Of a stretch of 64,000 bases of DNA, positions 25,689 through 33,595 are shown piece after piece (within the stretch, counting starts at the first letter, position 1; each line of letters starts with the position of its first letter). The stretch lies in assembly GCF_015594925.2 (NCBI RefSeq), contig NZ_CP087590.1:1240001-1304000 (forward strand), written 5' to 3'. The notes under the pieces are model-generated. The model saw only the letters and a list, made by a program, of their open reading frames with translations, did no database searches and had not been told where the DNA came from. This DNA is from Vibrio sp. VB16. GTDB taxonomy: Bacteria > Pseudomonadota > Gammaproteobacteria > Enterobacterales > Vibrionaceae. The position numbers and the translations under genes are program-made.

Positions 25689-25937
25689 TTTCTCTCCCCG
25701 TTAGAAAAATAAGGTATAAATAAAGACACGGTATTGCACAATAATTATTGTTTTTAATGTCAGAATATAGCTGACCAATAATACGTATTTCATACGCTAC
25801 AAACCGAGATTTGAACCTCAGTTTGAATTATCGGCAGCGCTTCTAGAAAATGAAGTGTTGAACGCTGTTTTTTATTGTGATTTGGTGATCCATAACGCAT
25901 ACTCAACAAAAATTACCGTTAAACATGGAGCAGCGTA

Positions 25938-26288
25938 ATGGCGGAAGAAACAATATTCAGCAAAATTATTCGAAAAGAAATCCCCACGGATATCGTCTAC
26001 CAAGATGATTTGGTTACCGCATTCAGAGATATCAGCCCACGAGCTCCAAGTCACATTCTAATTATCCCAAACAAACTGATCCCTACAGTGAATGATGTAG
26101 AAGAAGAGGATGAGTTAATGTTAGGTAGAATGTTTACTGCCGCAAGAAAAATAGCGAAAGATGAAGGCATTGATAAAGACGGTTATCGTTTGATAATTAA
26201 CTGTAATGCTCATGGTGGACAAGAGGTATATCATATTCATATGCACCTTCTTGGTGGTCGTCCGTTAGGTCCACTACTACTTGGTTAA
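25938..26288 (+). CDS. hinT: HinT purine nucleoside phosphoramidase (HIT family)
   Basis: This 116-residue HIT protein opens AEETIFSKIIRKEIPTDIVYQDD and carries the histidine triad HIHMHLLGG near residues 99-107. It hydrolyses AMP-lysine and other adenosine phosphoramidates; in enterobacteria it supports D-alanine metabolism. It heads the same cluster as in E. coli (hinT-ycfL-lpoB-thiK-nagZ-ycfP-ndh), here with an extra COG3014 gene inserted and nagZ absent. Confidence 0.95.
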   Translation: MAEETIFSKIIRKEIPTDIVYQDDLVTAFRDISPRAPSHILIIPNKLIPTVNDVEEEDELMLGRMFTAARKIAKDEGIDKDGYRLIINCNAHGGQEVYHIHMHLLGGRPLGPLLLG

Positions 26289-26314
26289 TTTAGGAATAAT
26301 CTCTTTGTAAGCTT

Positions 26315-27706
26315 ATGTTGAATAAAACGTGCCGATTACTATTTATTATCACTGTGTCAGCAACAGTGACTGCTTGTTCTACCCTATCTGCTGGTAACCT
26401 GTTTAGTCACTATAGTGCTCAAAATCGTGACGTCTATACAGCAGTAGAATCTGGGCAGTATGAAAAAGCCGTCGATCTATTACCAGATTACATAGCGGGT
26501 GACATACTAGACAATATGGAAAAGGGTAGAGTTAATCTACTCAATCAGACCTATGAAGAGAGTAAAGCTTTCTTAGAGAGCAGTGAATATGCTGTGCGTG
26601 AACAACAAGATCAGGCGGTTGTTTCTATTAGTGAAAGCGCGTCTAGCATAGGATCTTTGGCTGTAAATGATAACTTGAATAGTTATTACCCTGCCGATTA
26701 TGAATTGGGTTTTTTGCACCTTTATTTGGCACTTAACTATCTCAGTGAAAATTCACTAGAAGGTGCGTTAGTCGAGGTACGTAAAGCCAATCAGGTTCAG
26801 GAAAAAGCGAAGAAAACACGAGAAGCCGATCTGGCCTCTGCTGAATCAGATATGAGGAAAGACGGTTTGAGTCCTAATTTGGGCTCAGTTTTGTCCAAAT
26901 ATCCTGACGCGGGTAAACAATTACAGGCGGTTCAAAATGGTTACTTACTCTTCCTGTCAGGGCTGCTTTATGAAACGTCAGGGGAACTAAATAACGCGTA
27001 TGTTGACTATAGACGAGCGTTAGCAGTCATGCCCAGCAACTCAGAGATAATCGATAGCACGATTAGAGTGGCAAGAAAGTTAGGCATGCAAGAAGACTTG
27101 AGCAAGCTAGTTAAGCAATATGGTGACAGAAAACCTTTGGCAAAAAACAAAGCAAGGTTAATCGTTATAGATGAACAAGGCGTGGTCTTTTCAAAGCAAG
27201 GCTGGAAACAGCCGCTTCCTATCTATACGAAGGGACAGTGGGCTTATTTTACCATGTCGCTTCCATATTATCCTTCACAGGTTTCTCGCCAGTTTGCTAC
27301 GCTTAAGATAAATGGTAAATCGGTATCTAAGTCTAAACTTGTCGACGTAAACTTGATGGCGCAACAAGATCTGACGGAAAGAATGCCGACAATCTTGCTA
27401 AGACAGGCTTTACGAGTGGTCGCAAAAGAACAGATTCGTCGAGAGACAGCAAATGGTGATGATATCGGAAACCTTTTGGTTAACGTATGGAATGTGTTTA
27501 CAGAGCAACCCGATACTCGCAGTTGGCAAACATTGCCTGCCAATGTTTATAGCAGCAGTGAAGTTGTCGACCCCGGTAATTACACGATAGATGTTGGAAA
27601 TCAGAATTACGATGTCACTGTAGGTGAAGGGAGAACAGTTTTGGTTTGGGTTTCTAGACAGGGTTCGAATGCAACAATTTGGCACAAACAACTTGGGAGT
27701 TTGTAA
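26315..27706 (+). CDS. COG3014-family lipoprotein of unknown function
   Basis: The 463-residue exported protein has signal peptide LLFIITVSATVTAC with lipobox cysteine at about residue 21. A mostly helical, TPR-like body follows (YDVYTAVESGQYEKAVDLL; ALVEVRKANQVQEKAKKTREADLASAE; LYETSGELNNAYVDYRRALAVMP, about residues 40-250). The C-terminal part is beta-rich. It overlaps the next lipoprotein gene by one base (TAATG), so the two are co-translated. COG3014 proteins have no established function. The company of YcfL and LpoB suggests a role at the cell wall or outer membrane; that is inference. Confidence 0.8.
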   Translation: MLNKTCRLLFIITVSATVTACSTLSAGNLFSHYSAQNRDVYTAVESGQYEKAVDLLPDYIAGDILDNMEKGRVNLLNQTYEESKAFLESSEYAVREQQDQAVVSISESASSIGSLAVNDNLNSYYPADYELGFLHLYLALNYLSENSLEGALVEVRKANQVQEKAKKTREADLASAESDMRKDGLSPNLGSVLSKYPDAGKQLQAVQNGYLLFLSGLLYETSGELNNAYVDYRRALAVMPSNSEIIDSTIRVARKLGMQEDLSKLVKQYGDRKPLAKNKARLIVIDEQGVVFSKQGWKQPLPIYTKGQWAYFTMSLPYYPSQVSRQFATLKINGKSVSKSKLVDVNLMAQQDLTERMPTILLRQALRVVAKEQIRRETANGDDIGNLLVNVWNVFTEQPDTRSWQTLPANVYSSSEVVDPGNYTIDVGNQNYDVTVGEGRTVLVWVSRQGSNATIWHKQLGSL

Positions 27707-28095
27707 TGAAAAAAATAGGGATAGCATTAGTTATGGCCTTGGCTTTAATCGGTTGTTCTAAAAATACAGCGGGTCTTCGAGTTGATGGCCAATCGCAAAA
27801 TGTGATGTTTGGTGACAATGTTCTCGGGGGACGGTTATTAATAGACAACATAGCGACCGTAGATCAGGAGGGGCATGCAAGAGGTATCGTTACGCTTACC
27901 AGCCAGTTTAAAGGTGATCAAAATATTCAGTATCGTTTCTATTGGTACGATAATGAAGGACTAGAAGTAAATTCGAAGCAAGCGGCGTGGAAACAACAGA
28001 TTGTTAGAGGTTTTGAAACGCTTTCTATTTCGGAAGTGTCTATTAATCCAAACGGCAAACAATTCCGTGTTCAAATACGCGAAGCAAATAAATAA
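27706..28095 (+). CDS. ycfL: YcfL-family (DUF1425) lipoprotein
   Basis: The 129-residue lipoprotein has signal peptide MKKIGIALVMALALIGC, with Cys17 the lipidated residue. The C-terminal pattern QYRFYWYDNEGLEVNSKQAAWKQQ...GFETLSISEVSINPNGKQFRVQIRE is typical of YcfL. The frame is open nine codons further upstream, but the ATG overlapping the previous stop gives a perfect lipoprotein signal. It lies immediately before lpoB as in E. coli; function unknown. Confidence 0.85.
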   Translation: MKKIGIALVMALALIGCSKNTAGLRVDGQSQNVMFGDNVLGGRLLIDNIATVDQEGHARGIVTLTSQFKGDQNIQYRFYWYDNEGLEVNSKQAAWKQQIVRGFETLSISEVSINPNGKQFRVQIREANK

Positions 28096-28104
28096 GGGTG
28101 AGAG

Positions 28105-28695
28105 ATGAATAAAGGTGTTATAGCGTTAATTGGACTAGCAGTTATTTTAGGCGGCTGTTCTAATAAAGTAAATTATGGCGATGCGCAAGAAGCTGAGACC
28201 ACAACGATTGACTTTGGCTCTACAGATCTACAAAAGATCGCGAGCGAAATGGTAGATAGCATGCTTATGTCAGGCTCGGTAGCGGCGATTACTAGAGACA
28301 GTCGTCCAATAGCATTTGTTGAGACCATCAAGAATAAGACGAGTGAACATATAGATACAGAATCAATTACCGATTCTATTAGCACTAAGATGCTGAACTC
28401 TGGTAAGTTCCGTTTTGTTGATATGGACCGAGTTGAATCAGTACGTAAACAACTTAACTTCCAGAACAACGACGAGCTAGCGGACCAAAGCAGTGCTATT
28501 CAGTTTGGTAAAATGGTTGGCGCTCAATATATGCTGTATGGCAACCTGTCGAGTATTGTGAAGCAAGCGGGCAGCAAAAAAGACGTATACTATAAAATGA
28601 CGATGCGATTAATGGACTTGGAAACGGGTCTCATTGAGTGGGCTGATGAAACAGAGATTCGTAAAAATGAATCGAAGAGTTTATTAGGCCTTTAA
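28105..28695 (+). CDS. lpoB: Penicillin-binding-protein activator LpoB
   Basis: The 196-residue outer-membrane lipoprotein has a signal peptide ending VILGGC (Cys18). A short linker is followed by the globular domain (STDLQKIASEMVDSMLM; RPIAFVETIKNKTSEHIDTESITDSISTKMLNSGKFRFVDMDRV; QYMLYGNLSSIVKQ). LpoB spans the periplasm to activate the peptidoglycan synthase PBP1B. The linker between lipid anchor and domain is short compared with the long disordered one of E. coli LpoB. It is nine bases after ycfL. Confidence 0.9.
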   Translation: MNKGVIALIGLAVILGGCSNKVNYGDAQEAETTTIDFGSTDLQKIASEMVDSMLMSGSVAAITRDSRPIAFVETIKNKTSEHIDTESITDSISTKMLNSGKFRFVDMDRVESVRKQLNFQNNDELADQSSAIQFGKMVGAQYMLYGNLSSIVKQAGSKKDVYYKMTMRLMDLETGLIEWADETEIRKNESKSLLGL

Positions 28696-28753
28696 ACTCA
28701 ATCTTAGACCAGCGTCGTTTAACAACGAACGTTTGATTACAAGAGGGTATCCT

Positions 28754-29605
28754 GTGAGAATGACCTGGAGTGAAGCAACGTCGCTTGACCAGTCGTTATT
28801 GTCGCTGGAACCCTTTTTTCGTGTGCCACCTCAAATTGCCGAAATTCTTGCTGGTGGCTTAACGAATCGATGTTGGAAGATTACGTCACATTCTGGTGTC
28901 CCTTATGTCTGGCGACCTAACTCTACTCATTTGTTTCAATTTGGTATTTCTCGGATCCGAGAGAACCAATTATTGGAGTCACTGAGAGAATGCCAATTTG
29001 CCCCAATGCCGGTGCATTTAAACGACAAAGGTTTGTTGGTTGAGTGGTTAGAGGGCAGTGTAGGCGACGTACCGTTAAGTGAACTAGAACTACTTGCGAC
29101 TCTGATTAAAATTCACACGGTAAACATACATAATAAGCCCGTGCCTTTGTTCGCTTTTACAGCAAAAGTTGATGGTTATTGGCATAAGTTAGACCCCAGC
29201 CTAAAATCAATACAGCGCGAAGCGCTCTATAATCGCTATAGAGGGCTACCAAATATACCTCAGATCGAGCCAGCACTATGTCATTTTGATCTGGGAGACT
29301 ACAATATAGTGAGAACCGATCAGGGCATAAAGGTCATTGACTGGGAGTATGCGGGTGTAAGTGACCCTAGGATGGATTTAGCCATGACGTTAGAACTCAG
29401 TGGGCTTAATGTACTTAAAAGCGTAGTAGCGTACTGTAAGCTGAGGGAGCTAGAGGATATCGATAGCTGGTTATTAGGCGTTAATAAGTGGACACCTCGC
29501 AACCAAATGATGGCAATGCTGTGGTATTTACTCGGCTATCAGTTGTGGAATGATGAACATTACTTGTTAGAAGCCAATCGTTTAGAGGTTTTGCTCTCAC
29601 ATTAA
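28754..29605 (+). CDS. ThiK/choline-kinase-like aminoglycoside phosphotransferase-fold kinase
   Basis: This protein of about 283 residues has AGGLTNRCWKIT as its nucleotide-loop region near residue 34, the catalytic loop CHFDLGDYN (HxDxxxxN) and the metal-binding IDWEYAGVSDPRMDLA. It belongs to the choline/ethanolamine/thiamine kinase fold. Its place after lpoB matches E. coli thiK (thiamine kinase), so thiamine phosphorylation is the leading guess, but divergence is considerable. Start: GTG at 28754, six bases after AAGAGGG, or the ATG two codons later. Confidence 0.75.
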   Translation: MRMTWSEATSLDQSLLSLEPFFRVPPQIAEILAGGLTNRCWKITSHSGVPYVWRPNSTHLFQFGISRIRENQLLESLRECQFAPMPVHLNDKGLLVEWLEGSVGDVPLSELELLATLIKIHTVNIHNKPVPLFAFTAKVDGYWHKLDPSLKSIQREALYNRYRGLPNIPQIEPALCHFDLGDYNIVRTDQGIKVIDWEYAGVSDPRMDLAMTLELSGLNVLKSVVAYCKLRELEDIDSWLLGVNKWTPRNQMMAMLWYLLGYQLWNDEHYLLEANRLEVLLSH

Positions 29606-29802
29606 CGCTGGTTTATTGAAGGTGTTTTTTTTGGAAACTTATCTTTTTCAATAAATTAGCTGTTCTGCAAACTTAACTTTCGAATCGAATAAGATTTTTT
29701 TTTATGCTATAAAACAAATAATGCATAAAAAATCAGGCAATTAAGTTAAAATTAATTAGTAGTAGATGTAAAGTTATACCAAAAAGGATAGTGGGAGGTA
29801 CC

Positions 29803-30342
29803 ATGATAATTTATTTACACGGCTTTGATTCAACAAGTCCAGGGAATCACGAGAAGGTACTTCAGCTTCAATTTATAGACGACGATGTTCGTTTTATTAA
29901 CTACAGTACTCTTCATCCAAAACATGATATGGCACACCTGTTAAAAGAGGTGCACAAGGCAATTGAGCAATCAGATGACCGTCATCCCGTTATTTGTGGT
30001 GTAGGGCTTGGTGGCTACTGGTCTGAACGAATTGGTTTTTTGTGTGGTATTAAGCAAGTGATTTTTAATCCGAACTTGTTCCCAGAATCTAATATGAGTG
30101 GGAAGATAGATCGCCCTGAAGAGTACGATGATATAGCAACGAAGTGTGTTGCTCAGTACCGAATTAAAAATAAAGAGCGCTGTTTAGTTATCTTATCTAA
30201 AGCCGATGATGCTATTGACCATAGCCTTACGGTTGAGGCGTTAGAGGATTACTATCGGATTATTTGGGATGAAACGGAAACCCATAAATTCAAGAAAATA
30301 TCGCAACATCTACAAACCATTAAGGCTTTTAAAGAAGCTTGA
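29803..30342 (+). CDS. ycfP: YcfP family alpha/beta-fold protein (UPF0227)
   Basis: The 179-residue protein has MIIYLHGFDSTSPGNHEKVLQLQFIDDDV at the N terminus and close YcfP features (NPNLFPESNMSGKIDRPEEYDDIATKC). It has an alpha/beta-hydrolase look, but the nucleophile elbow reads GVGLGG: the expected Ser of GxSxG is Leu. Esterase activity by the usual triad is therefore doubtful. GGGAGG seven bases before the ATG fixes the start, four codons inside the longest frame. It sits between the thiK-like gene and ndh as in enterobacteria, without nagZ. Confidence 0.88.
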   Translation: MIIYLHGFDSTSPGNHEKVLQLQFIDDDVRFINYSTLHPKHDMAHLLKEVHKAIEQSDDRHPVICGVGLGGYWSERIGFLCGIKQVIFNPNLFPESNMSGKIDRPEEYDDIATKCVAQYRIKNKERCLVILSKADDAIDHSLTVEALEDYYRIIWDETETHKFKKISQHLQTIKAFKEA

Positions 30343-30364
30343 TCAAGACAAAATATTTTCGTGA

Positions 30365-30394
30365 AACGACCTCAATAAGAGGTCGTTTTTTTTT
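30365..30394 (+). terminator. Rho-independent terminator after ycfP
   Basis: AACGACCTC (30365-30373), loop AATAA, and GAGGTCGTT (30379-30387) form a perfect 9-bp stem followed by a long T-run. It starts 22 bases after the ycfP stop. Confidence 0.93.
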
Positions 30395-30510
30395 GTTCAA
30401 TTTTTGAAATACCTGGCTTAAGGTTAACCAAAAAGAGTGAAAATGTGATGAGGATTAAATAATTTCTTGCGGTCCTCATTTACCTATATATAATGAAAAT
30501 TCAACTTTTT

Positions 30511-30524
30511 TTGATTTATATCAA
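30511..30524. promoter_or_regulatory. FNR-type binding site upstream of ndh
   Basis: TTGATTTATATCAA is a perfect match to the FNR consensus TTGAT-N4-ATCAA. It lies 136 bases before the ndh ATG. E. coli ndh is repressed by FNR without oxygen; the same logic is likely here. A regulatory arm pair GTTGAAT/ATTCAAC surrounds it. Confidence 0.82.
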
Positions 30525-30660
30525 TTAAAGTTGAATTAAAAGAGTGAGCAAACCTTCAAGAAGCTGACCAAAACAAAGCGTGAATATTGGCCCATATACA
30601 GAATCTCATAGCTTGACACATTCAGGCTATTTAAAATTGTAGACTAAAAGGAGTGCCAAC

Positions 30661-31950
30661 ATGACTCGAATCATTGTTGTCGGCGGTGGAGCTGGAGGTT
30701 TAGAGCTTGCGACTAAACTGGGAAATACACTTGGACGTAAAAACAGAGCGGAAATCACATTAGTAGACCGAAAAGGAAGTCATTTGTGGAAGCCGTTACT
30801 TCATGAGGTCGCTACGGGCTCACTCGATGAAGGTGTTGATGCTATAAGCTATCGTGCTCACGCAAAGAATCACCATTTCAATTTTGGATTAGGCACTCTT
30901 AAAGCGATAGATCGCGATCGCAAAGTCATTTTATTAGCGGAGTTAAAAGACGATGATGGTGAACTATTATTGCCTCAGCGCGAATTTGAGTATGACATTC
31001 TGGTGATGGCCATTGGTTCAACCTCCAACGACTTTAATACACCGGGGGTTCGTGACAATTGCATCTTTTTGGACAGTCCTGAGCAGGCACATCGCTTCCG
31101 AAGCTTAATGAACAACGAATTCTTGAAGCTTCACGCGAAAGCTGGCCAAGGAACCGTAGATATCGCGATTGTTGGTGCTGGTGCAACTGGTGTTGAGTTA
31201 TCAGCTGAACTGCATAATGCAATCAAAGAGTTGAGAACCTATGGATTTGGCGATCTTGACTCAAGCAAACTTAATGTGAACCTGATCGAAGCCGGCGAGC
31301 GTATTCTTCCTGCGTTACCACCAAGGATCTCCACTTCTGCTCATCAGGAACTAACGAAATTAGGTGTAACAGTAAGAACAGGGACGCTGGTGACAAAAGC
31401 GGAAACCGATGGTTTAACCACCAAAAGCGGTGACAAAATTCATGCCCATATCATGGTGTGGGCGGCGGGTATTAAAGCGCCAGATTTCATCAAAGATATT
31501 GCGGGCTTAGAGACGAACCGCATCAACCAATTGGTGGTGAATGACACCCTACAATCCACCCGTGATGACGATATCTTCGTTATTGGTGACTTAGCCCAAT
31601 GTACACAAGCTGACGGCTCATTTGTCCCTCCACGTGCACAAGCAGCGCATCAGATGTCGAGTCAAGCGTATACAAATATAATAGCGAAGTTAAATGGCAA
31701 GGCGCTTAAACCGTATGTTTATAAAGATCACGGATCATTGGTTTCTCTCAGCCGTTTTTCGACGGTCGGCAGTTTAATGGGTAACCTAACCAAAGGCTCA
31801 ATGATGATAGAAGGGCGCATTGCACGCGTTGTCTATATCTCTTTGTATCGTATGCATCAAATGGCGTTGCATGGCATGGTTAAGACGGCACTAATGATGC
31901 TAGTTGGCCGTATAAACAGGGTGTTAAGACCAAACCTTAAATTGCACTAA
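30661..31950 (+). CDS. ndh: Type II NADH:quinone oxidoreductase
   Basis: This 429-residue FAD enzyme of the membrane surface has an N-terminal FAD dinucleotide fold, IIVVGGGAGGLELATKLG, and a second, NADH-binding fold, DIAIVGAGATGVELSAELH (about residues 165-183). FVIGDLAQC near residue 310 is the FAD-binding C-terminal motif. A basic amphipathic C-terminal segment (MHQMALHGMVKTALMMLVGRINRVLRPNLKLH) would anchor it to the membrane. It passes electrons from NADH to quinone without pumping protons. AAGGAG precedes the ATG. Confidence 0.95.
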   Translation: MTRIIVVGGGAGGLELATKLGNTLGRKNRAEITLVDRKGSHLWKPLLHEVATGSLDEGVDAISYRAHAKNHHFNFGLGTLKAIDRDRKVILLAELKDDDGELLLPQREFEYDILVMAIGSTSNDFNTPGVRDNCIFLDSPEQAHRFRSLMNNEFLKLHAKAGQGTVDIAIVGAGATGVELSAELHNAIKELRTYGFGDLDSSKLNVNLIEAGERILPALPPRISTSAHQELTKLGVTVRTGTLVTKAETDGLTTKSGDKIHAHIMVWAAGIKAPDFIKDIAGLETNRINQLVVNDTLQSTRDDDIFVIGDLAQCTQADGSFVPPRAQAAHQMSSQAYTNIIAKLNGKALKPYVYKDHGSLVSLSRFSTVGSLMGNLTKGSMMIEGRIARVVYISLYRMHQMALHGMVKTALMMLVGRINRVLRPNLKLH

Positions 31951-32134
31951 GATTAAAGGTTGACGTTATAAGTTAAAGCCATGCAATTGCATGGCATGAC
32001 CAAAACAGCGTGAAGTAGGGGATGAGTTATCCGCTGTGTTTATCTATTTGTGTTCTATTGCGAATCGCTATGATATCGACCTGGAAACTGCATTTTTAAA
32101 CAAAGAAGAGAAAAAAAAGAACCTGGGTTTAGTT

Positions 32135-32722
32135 TCAAAGATCGGGAGTGATGCAAAAGACTAACCCGTCTCTCGGTCTGTCATTATAAATAAATCGATT
32201 TCGGTTGATTCCTTCATTTATGCCACCGCAAGCTAATGCAACGTTATGGCTAGGTACGTTGTCAGGGTCGCAGATTATTTCTATTCGTGTTAGTTGCAGT
32301 TTTTCGAAACAGAAACTGATAAGGGAATTAAGGGCTTCTTTTGCGTAGCCTTTTTGCTGGTGTTTATCGGCTATCCAGTAACCAAGGCTTGCAGAGTTAG
32401 AGATGAGATGGATCTCAGTGATAGCCGCCATACCAATAAACTCTTGGCTTTCTTTGCGAAATACCCCAAAACCATATGAGCTCCCTTTCACCCAGTTCAA
32501 TCGGTTAGCTCGTATAAAGTCTTGCGCATCCATTTCGCTAAACCTAGGATGGCACCAATCCATCCAGTCATGCAAAGATAATGAATCAGAGATTCTATTG
32601 GCAAATGCATGGCTATGTTCTTGGCGAATGATTTTAAGCTGCAATCGCTTGGTGAATATTTCTAAATTAGTGACCAAATTGAACAGTCCAAGGGTGTAAA
32701 ATGCCCCCCAATGGGGAAGCAA
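32135..32722 (-). CDS. GNAT-family N-acetyltransferase (RimJ/RimL-like)
   Basis: The reading frame of up to 195 residues carries FTKRLQLKIIRQEHSHAFANRI at the start of the fold. SLGYWIADKHQQKGYAKEALNSLISFCFEKLQLTRIEIICDPDNVPSHNVALACGG then gives the acetyl-CoA site QQKGYAKEA and the RimJ/RimL C-terminal pattern. The substrate is unknown; ribosomal-protein N-terminal acetylation is only one possibility. The start is uncertain: TTG at 32722, or TTG at 32677 just before VTNLEIFTKRL, which matches the family start better. Confidence 0.78.
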   Translation of the reverse strand: MLPHWGAFYTLGLFNLVTNLEIFTKRLQLKIIRQEHSHAFANRISDSLSLHDWMDWCHPRFSEMDAQDFIRANRLNWVKGSSYGFGVFRKESQEFIGMAAITEIHLISNSASLGYWIADKHQQKGYAKEALNSLISFCFEKLQLTRIEIICDPDNVPSHNVALACGGINEGINRNRFIYNDRPRDGLVFCITPDL

Positions 32723-32766
32723 TGTTAGTCGGTTTAGGGCAAACAGGGTTGAGTTAAATGGTCGCG

Positions 32767-33528
32767 TTAAGGCACCCGACGTATCTGAACAATAATACCC
32801 ATTAATGGGTGGTCGAGGTAGTGCGTTTCACTGCTTCGTATGCGCCGTTTTTGATCCATTCTGTAGCTCTTTAAGAAACGTTCCTCTTGAACCGTTGGCG
32901 ACACTTCTCTCATATCACCGAATTGTACCGTCTCATCAGAATCCGATTCTGTTAGAACCAATCGTTTATCTTCTAAGATGACGTCACGAACCCCGGGCGC
33001 TTTAAGATCTAAGGTGGTTTCTAAAAATAGATAATGTTGGACATATACCTGTAACTCTCCATCTAATTCATAAAGCGGATTATCGATGGTTTGTTCTTGG
33101 ATTGCCCCTTCGCTATTGTCAGTAAAAGTGACTTTTTGGCTACCATCTGGATTATAAGATTTGGAATAATCTTTACCCGCGCGAATTCGAAATTTAGGGG
33201 CAGAGGCTTTACCGTTATCACCTTGACGCCATACTTTATGCATCAAAACCTGAAAACCAGCGTGCTTTTTGAGTCGCTCTACTTGGTTAAGAAGTTGAAA
33301 CTCGTCGTAACCACGTATTGAAACGCCTTTTCTTTGTCTATATTCGCTGTTTTCAAAGGTTCCCACATTGGTGAAGTCGATCGGTGGCAATGTACTTGGC
33401 CAAGATTCACTGAGTTTGTCCGGATCGATAGAACGTTTAAATACAATAAGCTCTATATCAAATTGACGATCGGCCGCGAATGACGGCGACGCCATGATAA
33501 AGAGTAGTAGAAAGACCAGTTTTTTCAT
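32767..33528 (-). CDS. csiV: CsiV-family peptidoglycan-binding accessory protein
   Basis: The 253-residue exported protein has a clean signal peptide, MKKLVFLLLFIMASPSFAA, then DRQFDIELIVFKRSIDP. RIRSSETHYLDHPLMGIIVQIRRVP at the C terminus is the recognisable PF10972 ending. CsiV of V. cholerae lies next to mfd and is needed for PBP1A-dependent wall synthesis. The same neighbour here (mfd, 67 bases upstream on the same strand) supports the call. A second PBP1-class activator, LpoB, is encoded 5 kb away. Confidence 0.82.
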   Translation of the reverse strand: MKKLVFLLLFIMASPSFAADRQFDIELIVFKRSIDPDKLSESWPSTLPPIDFTNVGTFENSEYRQRKGVSIRGYDEFQLLNQVERLKKHAGFQVLMHKVWRQGDNGKASAPKFRIRAGKDYSKSYNPDGSQKVTFTDNSEGAIQEQTIDNPLYELDGELQVYVQHYLFLETTLDLKAPGVRDVILEDKRLVLTESDSDETVQFGDMREVSPTVQEERFLKSYRMDQKRRIRSSETHYLDHPLMGIIVQIRRVP

Positions 33529-33595
33529 TTCGACTCCGCAAAAATGGTGCTGTTAACGTTGAGCATCGTATTTCTTATTGGTTCATTATTGCTTA

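Larger units (their letters stand above)
30343..30660. other. ndh upstream region
   Basis: These 318 bases hold a ycfP terminator (30365-30394) and a perfect FNR box (30511-30524) but no gene. A direct or inverted ATTCAAC/GTTGAAT pair (30498-30504 and 30530-30536) flanks the FNR box. Confidence 0.6.
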
